From Apostichopus japonicus (lineage: Eukaryota; Echinodermata; Holothuroidea; Aspidochirotida; Stichopodidae): DNA of 64,000 nucleotides. The stretch covers positions 31,002,554 to 31,066,553 of the forward strand of contig NC_092562.1 of the NCBI RefSeq assembly GCF_037975245.1. Reading direction: 5' to 3'. Shown in pieces: positions 61,701-64,000 of the stretch. Position numbers and translations under genes: made by a program. The notes under the pieces are model-generated. The model saw nothing but the letters and a program-made list of their open reading frames with translations. It did not search any database and was not told the origin of the DNA. The stretch's first letter is position 1. The number at the start of each line of letters is the position of its first letter.

Positions 61701-63092
61701 TGAGAGAAGTCTACTGGAGAAGGACAAGGTGATTCTTTTCAACTGATGTCTGAGGACTTGGAATTCCTTTGTGCCAAATCCTCAGTCAGAATACCAAACA
61801 AGTGTGCACTGTCTTGAGTGATATTATACCTCCTTTTAGATCCTATCAAACTCCTGCCAGGTCTTAACCATTTGCACTTTTGACTTCAAGTTCCTCCTCT
61901 TTAATTCCCACTGGTGTCGGAACAAAGAAATATAACTTGTTGGTCCACTTTCTAGCCCGTATTTGCAGATATCGATGATCATGACCAAAAAAATTATGAG
62001 TTGTTTTCTTCTTCAAAATCATGATTGGTTCATTCAGTGACATAATTGATGAATAATAAAGATGTTTTGAAGTAGGTGATATTGAATCAATCATGCATCA
62101 GATTCCACATCACATGTGACTCCAAGCATACAGGGCAAATTAGTTCTTATATAGGAACCAACCAGTGCTCACAATCATTGTTAAGGCCATATAATATATA
62201 TATATATATATCTATTTGTTTGTTTCCAATCAGTATCATCAAGTAATTTTACAGCATCTATTTGATCTTTTAATTTTATCACAGAGAGAATAAATCATCT
62301 TTTAATCAACAGAATGTTTGACTCATATACTTGAGTGGAGCTTCTTGGATTTAGGCTGCTGAAATAGCCTTCCAAATCATTTTTCCCAGGGGCAACAATA
62401 GTACAATCTCTACCAAGCTGCAGGCGATATTCTCTACATTACAACACACACAAACACATAGCATCACCATCCCATAGACTCCTTTCACCTCAGTTCAGCA
62501 AGAAATTATACAAAAACGAAAACAAAGAGAGAGTTATATGTTTTAGATTTTAGTGGCACTACGACATCAGAGATTAAAGAAAGCGCTAACATGATTTTTC
62601 TAAGCGTTCTACACAACGTTTTCACAATTATTCCTGTCATTTAAGCCATTGAAGATGCTTGGGATAGTGTCTCCTTTAGAAACTGGATTTTATTTTATTA
62701 AATATCCATTCAGTGTTATAAGTATTGTAATGAGGAATACTACATTGGATAGTACACACAAGCATGAAAGTCAAAAGAAATACCCACCTCTGACAATAAC
62801 ATTCATGATGGCATGGACTTGTTCACTGTATGCACCTTGTTTATGGCTCTCAAAGACAACAGATTTCAAAGCACTAGCATCACCACAAGATGTCTTTCCA
62901 AAACAAGAGCTGCCTGTTGACCCGTCTGGATTCCTAACTCCATCTCTCCTCCAACGAAGCCTTGCTGTATCTACGCTTGACTCAACCATGACAGTCACGC
63001 TATCGCCCATTGATGCACCAGTGGAATATTCCAAAGCTTTAATAGTTGCTGAGAAGAAATTTAGGCGTAAGGTAGTGATACCAGCACTCAGT
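20415..63092 (-). CDS. Receptor-type tyrosine phosphatase, Tie-like ectodomain (24 exons, 5' partial)
   Basis: A minus-strand gene I assembled from 24 exons whose junction phases all agree; the sum gives 1,463 codons plus TAA. Counting from the first residue in the window: Ig-like 1-101; EGF-like modules 102-291; second Ig-like 292-380; Ser/Thr/Pro repeat stalk 381-828; transmembrane helix 829-856; juxtamembrane about 857-895; PTP D1 about 895-1180; PTP D2 about 1215-1463. D1 carries [14 protein letters not shown] and [10 protein letters not shown] (Cys about 1107), so it should hydrolyse phosphotyrosine, but its WPD loop reads WGD. D2 keeps Cys (about 1396) and Arg but lacks the KNRY and WPD residues. 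All introns are GT-AG except one GC-AG. The ectodomain order (Ig, then [11 protein letters not shown]...EGF) resembles Tie-type receptors and related echinoderm receptors. The signal peptide and first exon(s) are beyond the right edge. The ligand is unknown. Confidence 0.88.
20949..21084 (-). CDS. PTP D2 exon with modified P-loop
   Basis: 136 bp. With the previous exon it makes [12 protein letters not shown]: Cys and Arg are kept, but Ser-Ala is replaced by Met-Asp. It ends [12 protein letters not shown]. Confidence 0.9.
21602..21750 (-). CDS. PTP D2 exon with WPN loop and Cys
   Basis: 149 bp. It reads [20 protein letters not shown] and ends VNRVLVHC. The catalytic Asp of WPD is replaced by Asn. 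Confidence 0.88.
21997..22122 (-). CDS. PTP D2 exon with QYWPES
   Basis: 126 bp, phase 0-0. It reads [20 protein letters not shown] and ends IEITNSALQ, matching the CxxYWP and RxxxITN region of D2 domains. Confidence 0.87.
22123..23604 (-). other. D2 intron
   Basis: No coding or mobile element recognised. There is a CTTCTTCTT/ATTATT short run near 23,290-23,320. Confidence 0.4.
23605..23733 (-). CDS. PTP D2 exon [12 protein letters not shown] to LDDK
   Basis: 129 bp, phase 0-0. It reads [20 protein letters not shown] and [20 protein letters not shown]. It fuses what are two exons in D1 (37 and 98 bp). Confidence 0.9.
23925..25366. repeat. 52-55 bp minisatellite with 156-bp higher-order unit
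   Basis: About 25 diverged copies of a unit like CTACTGATGACCACTACAGG followed by AAAGGTAACAAGGTGAAGG. Between about 24,790 and 25,330 three unit types alternate, giving a 156-bp period (GCTGTACACTGCAGG at 24,948, 25,104 and 25,260). It fills most of the intron between D2 exons 19 and 20. Confidence 0.85.
25426..25685 (+). mobile_element. tRNA-derived SINE, old copy
   Basis: It starts TGGTGCTGTGGCCGCGTGG (A-box-like), followed by the same body as the SINE at 45,165-45,431, and ends in CACATTTGTGGTCG. The B-box region is damaged (GTTTCGGACTTGAT). Confidence 0.7.
25686..26267 (-). other. D2 intron remainder
   Basis: AT-rich; no feature recognised beyond general low complexity. Confidence 0.35.
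26268..26344 (-). CDS. PTP D2 exon with RYINASLMD
   Basis: 77 bp, the same length as the D1 counterpart. It reads [20 protein letters not shown] and NASLMD, donor GAT|GTGAGT. Confidence 0.87.
27100..28060 (-). pseudogene. DIRS tyrosine recombinase remnant
   Basis: In broken minus-strand frames: [15 protein letters not shown]...[14 protein letters not shown] (SAM-like DNA-binding part), [20 protein letters not shown] (the LLxxxTxxRRxSxLHAL box with a catalytic-type Arg), then [15 protein letters not shown] and [20 protein letters not shown] in a shifted frame. These are the C-terminal catalytic boxes (HDLR..., W/H, then a Tyr position that here reads Asn). Several stops and frame changes make it inactive. 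Confidence 0.7.
29240..30490. repeat. Tandem array of about 130-145 bp units with TGACCTTTGACCT
   Basis: About nine diverged copies. Each contains CTCAATGTGGTACNTCTACA, then ATGAGGTTGCCCAAGCTTCC, then TTGAGATATCGTGTTTACAAGG, then TTTGACCCCTAGTGACC and AAATGACCTTTGACCTCCAC. Single related units also occur near 41,860-42,120 and 63,580-63,650. Confidence 0.85.
30577..31812. mobile_element. Repeat with inverted ends (GGATTGTCTGGTG)
   Basis: GGATTGTCTGGTG at 30,582-30,594 has its inverse CACCAGACAATTC at 31,800-31,812, both next to TTAA-like bases. Inside, a 234-bp block is duplicated head to tail (from 30,801 and from 31,035; both start CAGTAATCACAACAAAAACC). Probably a non-autonomous DNA transposon. 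Confidence 0.5.
32711..32810 (-). CDS. PTP D2 first exon, KNRY lost
   Basis: 100 bp, phase 0 in and 1 out. It reads [20 protein letters not shown] and [13 protein letters not shown]. The place of KNRY is taken by QNQC, so the phosphotyrosine-binding Tyr is absent. Confidence 0.82.
33023..33172 (-). CDS. PTP D1 C-terminal exon and D1-D2 linker
   Basis: 150 bp, phase 0-0. It reads [14 protein letters not shown], the last helix of D1, then a linker ending YLTEQFK that leads into D2. Confidence 0.88.
33173..34252 (-). other. D1 intron
   Basis: Plain sequence, no repeat or gene recognised. Confidence 0.35.
34253..34388 (-). CDS. PTP D1 exon with P-loop
   Basis: 136 bp. It continues [20 protein letters not shown] and ends [13 protein letters not shown]. 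The Cys-x5-Arg signature is complete, and the Gln-loop residue (SVQ) is present. Same length as its D2 counterpart. Confidence 0.9.
34389..35408 (-). other. D1 intron
   Basis: No coding or mobile element recognised. Confidence 0.35.
35409..35566 (-). CDS. PTP D1 exon with WPD-type loop and catalytic Cys
   Basis: 158 bp. It reads [25 protein letters not shown] and, at the end, NTIVHC. The general-acid Asp is kept, but the usual WPD is WGD. The exon ends inside the P-loop (VHC|S), the same split position as in D2. Confidence 0.9.
36018..36134 (-). CDS. PTP D1 exon with KYWPDQ
   Basis: 117 bp, phase 0-0. It reads [20 protein letters not shown] and continues to RIFTIAL. KYWP is the usual CxxYWP motif. 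Confidence 0.9.
36565..37470. repeat. 116-117 bp tandem array, about 8 copies
   Basis: AACTGTTACAAGATGCTG-type starts fall at 36,575, 36,691, 36,807, 36,923, 37,040, 37,157, 37,274 and 37,391, spacings of 116-117 bp. Each unit has two similar halves (AACTGTTACAAGATGCTGG and AACCTTTTACAAGATGCAGG). The 117-bp copies keep one minus-strand frame open for 198 codons, but there is no other sign of coding. It lies directly after the D1 exon at 37,500-37,597. Confidence 0.9.
37500..37597 (-). CDS. PTP D1 exon with DFWQMVW
   Basis: 98 bp. It reads [20 protein letters not shown] and [13 protein letters not shown], the conserved DFWxMxWE-type helix and strand of PTPs. The 117-bp tandem array begins 30 bases beyond its donor. 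Confidence 0.9.
37598..38953 (-). other. D1 intron
   Basis: No gene. At 38,345-38,590 short phrases recur (GCTCTAG, TCAGCTC, GCTCATTxAAATAT), a faint duplication of about 170 bp. Confidence 0.3.
38954..38990 (-). CDS. PTP D1 37-bp exon
   Basis: It reads [12 protein letters not shown], the conserved GYxxPxxFIATQ strand of PTP domains. Acceptor CTTTCTCAG, donor CAAG|GTATGT. Confidence 0.88.
39243..40010. mobile_element. hAT-type MITE with 8-bp target duplication
   Basis: The termini are CAAGGGCGGCGGAA (39,243-39,256) and TTCCGCCGCCCTTG (39,997-40,010), flanked on both sides by CTCATAGC (39,235-39,242 and 40,011-40,018). The 768-bp interior has no transposase and includes G/C runs and the palindrome GCGCGCAGAGCGCGC. 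The perfect 8-bp duplication indicates a fairly recent hAT insertion in the D1 intron. Confidence 0.9.
40695..41451. repeat. Minisatellite derived from an exon-intron junction
   Basis: About 13 units of roughly 50-60 bp, plus-strand form CTTACATCAATATATGAGGC then ATTGATATAGTGTGAGTATGG then ATCACATTCAATA. Read on the minus strand they match the last 39 or so bases of D1 exon 11 plus its splice donor and the first intron bases. Several copies keep GAT|GTAAGT intact. It fills the start of the intron after that exon. Confidence 0.85.
41452..41528 (-). CDS. PTP D1 exon with DYINASYID
   Basis: 77 bp. It reads [26 protein letters not shown], and ends GAT|GTAAGT. Its 3' half and splice donor are the apparent source of the adjacent minisatellite at 40,695-41,451. 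Confidence 0.9.
41845..42120. repeat. Single diverged copies of the TGACCTTTGACCT repeat
   Basis: AAATGACCTTTGACCTCCAT near 41,862 and GTTGACCTCAAGTGGCCTTTGA near 42,067 belong to the same family as the array at 29.2-30.5 kb. Confidence 0.5.
42414..42501 (-). CDS. PTP D1 exon with KNRY loop
   Basis: 88 bp, phase 0 in and 1 out. It reads [20 protein letters not shown] and KNRYLNILP, containing the pTyr-recognition loop KNRY. Confidence 0.9.
42602..42657. repeat. CTTGCAAATATTGA short tandem
   Basis: Four copies of a 14-bp unit, nearly perfect. Confidence 0.9.
42949..43126 (-). CDS. PTP receptor exon: juxtamembrane and start of D1
   Basis: 178 bp. The acceptor at AATTAG|CAGCAG keeps phase with the transmembrane exon; the acceptor-like CAAAG 10 bases upstream would give a stop. 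It reads [16 protein letters not shown], then [13 protein letters not shown], then [11 protein letters not shown], the usual N-terminal helix of a PTP domain. NPGY and EEYADI are possible PTB/SH2-type docking tyrosines. Confidence 0.82.
43127..45164 (-). other. Intron between transmembrane and juxtamembrane exons
   Basis: About 2 kb with no coding or repeat recognised. Confidence 0.35.
45165..45431 (-). mobile_element. tRNA-derived SINE
   Basis: On the minus strand it begins TGGTGCTGTGGCCGAGTGG (A box at 45,412-45,422), with a B box GGTTCGATTCC (45,350-45,360). It ends near ACATTTGTGGTCGT. The head resembles a Ser/Leu-type tRNA, but the body shows it is a SINE. Confidence 0.82.
45758..45842 (-). 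CDS. PTP receptor exon: transmembrane helix
   Basis: 85 bp, phase 1 in and 2 out. It reads [20 protein letters not shown] and LVLCGCWI, a clear single-pass hydrophobic helix ending in Cys residues that could be palmitoylated. Donor ATAAG|GTGAGC. Confidence 0.88.
46069..46500 (+). mobile_element. Small insertion with flanking direct repeats and hammerhead-like core
   Basis: A direct repeat GATAAxCAGTTTGCTAACAG flanks the segment (left from about 46,064, right from about 46,471). Between them is a pyrimidine-rich tract (46,130-46,390), then CTGAAGA + stem GATCC/GGATC + GAAACGTC at 46,408-46,438. Possibly the end of a Penelope-like element or a retrozyme-like sequence. No protein is present. 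Confidence 0.4.
46501..47227 (-). other. Intron between stalk and transmembrane exons
   Basis: AT-rich; nothing recognised before the hAT element. Confidence 0.35.
47236..47625. mobile_element. hAT-type MITE
   Basis: The termini are CAGTGGCGAAGC and GCTCCGCCACTG, flanked by CCCCAATC (47,228-47,235) and CCCCTATC (47,626-47,633), an 8-bp duplication with one mismatch. The 390-bp body has a C run of about 17. Its right end is only 28 bp from the stalk exon's splice donor. Confidence 0.82.
47654..48997 (-). CDS. PTP receptor exon: mucin-like stalk of 27-residue repeats
   Basis: One exon of 1,344 bp (448 codons), phase 1-1, acceptor AACAACAG, donor TCAG|GTATGT. It consists of about 16.6 copies of an 81-bp unit encoding variants of [20 protein letters not shown] plus a TDDATGS-like tail, rich in Ser, Thr and Pro, so heavy O-glycosylation is likely. 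It joins in phase to the transmembrane exon. The opposite strand is also open here (515 codons), but it has no splice or domain support. The acceptor lacks a strong pyrimidine tract, and similar CAG|G sites occur inside the units, so the exact 5' edge of the exon is less certain than its 3' edge. Confidence 0.75.
49320..50480. repeat. Diverged direct duplication carrying (TA)n
   Basis: Two copies share TAACATxAGGTxTCACATGTGA (49,339 and 49,888), GTGGCAGGCATTTT and CTTTACATGAAAGAATAT (49,720 and 50,433). In each, a TA microsatellite sits in the same place: about 39 repeats at 49,629-49,706 and about 10 at 50,408-50,425. Confidence 0.75.
50655..50945 (-). mobile_element. LINE fragment (CR1/L2-like ORF2 3' part)
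   Basis: On the minus strand it reads [20 protein letters not shown], then [18 protein letters not shown]. This is the AFVxSRLDYCNSLLxGLP...RLVxxxxxxxHITPVL block common downstream of the reverse transcriptase in CR1/L2 LINEs. Stops follow. Confidence 0.7.
51372..51636. repeat. GGTTCC repeat family, reverse copy
   Basis: It contains GTTGAGTTATTGCGGACCCA, AGCAAGTGTCACC, an ACAC-rich stretch and GGTTCCTTTG...AAAGGAACC at its end. Related in reverse complement to the element at 4,680-5,932. Confidence 0.6.
51640..53031 (-). other. Intron upstream of the stalk exon
   Basis: No gene recognised. A diverged duplication is visible at 52,670-52,950 (CTTACCT...ATTNTTTCTCTCAGTGC phrases). Confidence 0.3.
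53032..53298 (-). CDS. PTP receptor exon: second Ig-like domain
   Basis: 267 bp, phase 1-1, donor AATG|GTTAGT. It reads [27 protein letters not shown]... and ends [20 protein letters not shown]. Two VTC cysteines about 60 residues apart, flanked by strand-like segments, fit an Ig fold. It has N-glycosylation sequons (NVT, NQT, NGT). Confidence 0.75.
53299..54657 (-). other. Ectodomain intron
   Basis: No coding or known repeat seen. Confidence 0.35.
54658..54801 (-). CDS. PTP receptor exon: laminin-type EGF module 4
   Basis: 144 bp, phase 1-1, donor CAAG|GTAACT. It reads [19 protein letters not shown] and [18 protein letters not shown], eight or more cysteines spaced as in EGF/laminin-EGF modules. 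Confidence 0.86.
55520..55592. repeat. Inverted repeat CCAGTTAATACCTG
   Basis: CCAGTTAATACCTG (55,520-55,533) and CAGGTATTAACTGG (55,579-55,592) can form a 14-bp stem. CAGGTACCTGTTAAAACCAG-like bases lie between, so the whole 90 bp is built from CAGGT/ACCTG pieces. Confidence 0.7.
55931..56065 (-). CDS. PTP receptor exon: laminin-type EGF module 3, GC donor
   Basis: 135 bp, phase 1-1. It reads [17 protein letters not shown] and [18 protein letters not shown]. The 5' splice site is CAAT|GCAAGT. Using the GT four bases further on would bring a stop into the next exon, whereas the GC donor keeps phase and gives Tyr at the junction. Confidence 0.85.
56994..57149 (-). CDS. PTP receptor exon: Cys-rich EGF-like module 2
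   Basis: 156 bp, phase 1-1. It reads [17 protein letters not shown]...[17 protein letters not shown] and [11 protein letters not shown]. The CxxxxxCxPDPxGCxCxxGxxGxxC pattern matches the EGF-like repeats of Tie receptors. Confidence 0.88.
57190..57415 (-). mobile_element. tRNA-derived SINE, second family
   Basis: On the minus strand: GGGTTAGCTCAGTGGTTAA (A box) and GGTCCCGAGTTCGAGTC (B box). The body ends near CTTGCAGGAGGA at 57,190. The head lacks a full tRNA fold, so it is not a tRNA gene. Confidence 0.75.
57421..58190. repeat. Long copy of an unnamed repeat
   Basis: Both ends of this 770-bp segment match, in reverse complement, the two halves of 62,175-62,443. Recognisable phrases: GTTGCCCCTGGGGAAAATGA near 57,463 and AATTACTTGATGATATTGAT near 58,133. 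No open frame of note. Confidence 0.65.
58191..59154 (-). other. Ectodomain intron
   Basis: No feature recognised. Confidence 0.35.
59155..59289 (-). CDS. PTP receptor exon: EGF-like module 1
   Basis: 135 bp, phase 1-1. It reads [19 protein letters not shown] and then [21 protein letters not shown], a canonical EGF pattern. Donor AATA|GTAAGT. Confidence 0.88.
59425..60050. repeat. Diverged minisatellite, about 60-bp unit
   Basis: About ten copies of a unit like AAACATACAACATGCTATCC then TTGATGTAATGCAAAGGTTC then TACANACCAAA. Copies differ by 15-30 percent by eye. Lies just upstream of EGF exon 1 in the gene's direction. Confidence 0.8.
60051..61369 (-). other. Ectodomain intron
   Basis: No feature recognised. 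Confidence 0.3.
61370..61640. repeat. GGTTCC repeat family, third copy
   Basis: GTGGTTCCCTGCAAG near 61,377, TTGAGTTATTACAGACCCAA near 61,561 and ACACACACATACACACAAAC match the 51.4-kb copy. Confidence 0.6.
62175..62443. repeat. Short, inverted, internally deleted copy of the 57.4-kb repeat
   Basis: Contains both end regions of the 57,421-58,190 repeat in reverse complement but lacks the middle of about 500 bp. A short (TA)n lies near 62,192-62,211. Confidence 0.65.
62788..63092 (-). CDS. PTP receptor exon: N-terminal Ig-like domain
   Basis: 305 bp, acceptor ACTACAACAG, donor GAG|GTGGGT, phase 2 in and 1 out. It reads [12 protein letters not shown]...GDSVTVMV...[15 protein letters not shown]... 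to HAIMNVIVR. The closing xxVIVRxCP, completed in the next exon, is typical of the Ig-to-EGF boundary in Tie-like receptors. Only two close cysteines (SSCFGKTSC) are present, so the Ig assignment rests on strand pattern and position. Confidence 0.75.
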
Positions 63093-64000
63093 CTGTTGTA
63101 GTTAAAATTGTTGTAACTATTATTTTGCTGCAATTATTGCCACGTACATTGGTAAATCTGTCTTCAATCTCAAAAATGTGTTTCTTCAATTTTTGATTAT
63201 TTTAGTTTAAGTACTTGCTTAATGATCAGGCAACAAAAATTGAAACAGGTATGCAGATGAACTTGTGTGGGTACTTGCCTGTGTGTGTGCATCAAGAAAA
63301 AGTTTCACAAATTCATTCTAAAGATTAAGATCAATGAAGTTTAACAGTTGGTAGGTGTATGCCCTGAATGGGTTGTTAGACCTCACACACTCAAAAGTCA
63401 ACATTTAAACTACCAAACAGAAATGCACAAAATGCATTCAGGTTGCAATAACATAACAAGTTTTTAAGAATCTGATATAATGAGGATAAATTCCTTCTTC
63501 AGATATGCATACACAATTTCATAGTGATCTTGTGATATGTTTTATTTACATGAGATGCAAGCACATTTCCATTCTAGAGATACCATGTTTGCAAGGTTTT
63601 CAGATTAGACCTTTGCTGACCTCACATGACCATTGAACTCCACAATAAACAGCAAGCTATTTTGTTTTCAATATAGGGAATGCATGTATTGTTTGATACC
63701 CTTCCAATTAAGGATCAATTTCTGTAATATACATTGTTTCAAACGAGGCATGAGGCACACAGAAACAAAAACAATCCATATACAATTTAGACTGAAACCA
63801 TAAATATGTGTGCGGTCCTACCAATATCAATAGTGATTAAAACCCTCAAACCCATGTACAGAATAATACTCAAAGTTTATATCATATTAATCAATGTAAA
63901 CTGTCAATGGTAACAAAGGAGCTCGTCAAAGGCTAAACTTGACCAACTTTGTAGAAAGAAAAGGTGCATTGTGAACTTCTCCTCAACTGCAAGGTTGACA
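63093..64000 (-). other. Intron upstream of the first visible receptor exon
   Basis: No start codon or signal-peptide exon recognised. A single DR1-array-like unit lies at about 63,575-63,650 (ATACCATGTTTGCAAGGTTT and ACATGACCATTGAACTCCAC). Confidence 0.4.

Overview
This is nuclear DNA of an animal, AT-rich, with long introns and many repeats. GT-AG introns, tRNA-derived SINEs, DIRS, hAT and LINE remnants, and a receptor tyrosine phosphatase with a Tie-like Ig/EGF ectodomain suggest a marine invertebrate deuterostome, most likely an echinoderm. That placement is inference from gene content; no marker gene is present.

Layout. 1-1327: the last exon of a gene for a protein that looks like the C-terminal half of an EnSpm/CACTA-type transposase (plus strand). 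2411-10311: exons of a PB1-domain, SAMD3-like multi-exon gene (plus strand) with up to three frame breaks, probably a decaying copy. 10.3-13.9 kb: repeats and two LINE fragments. 13.9-20.4 kb: AT-rich DNA with one TTAA-flanked MITE; it probably includes the 3' UTR of the next gene. 20,415-63,092: one minus-strand gene, read here as 24 exons whose phases all agree and which together give 1,463 codons plus a stop. It encodes a receptor-type protein tyrosine phosphatase; the 5' end (signal peptide) lies beyond the right edge.

Protein order: Ig-like domain, four EGF/laminin-EGF-like Cys-rich modules, a second Ig-like domain, a 448-codon Ser/Thr/Pro-rich stalk made of 27-residue repeats (a single exon), a transmembrane helix, a juxtamembrane segment with NPGY and EEYADI motifs, PTP domain D1 with an intact [10 protein letters not shown] loop, and PTP domain D2 that has lost key catalytic residues. 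The layout suggests an adhesion or ligand receptor that dephosphorylates tyrosines inside the cell through D1, with D2 in a regulatory role.

The introns of this gene hold a DIRS retroelement with inverted termini, two hAT MITEs with 8-bp target duplications, three SINEs, a LINE fragment, hammerhead-like cores and several independent minisatellites. The most unusual item is a minisatellite at 40.7-41.5 kb that appears to have grown from the exon-intron junction of D1 exon 11, so the intron carries an array of degenerate copies of a coding end and its 5' splice site. A second is an array at 29.2-30.5 kb that repeats a nuclear-receptor DR1-like motif.
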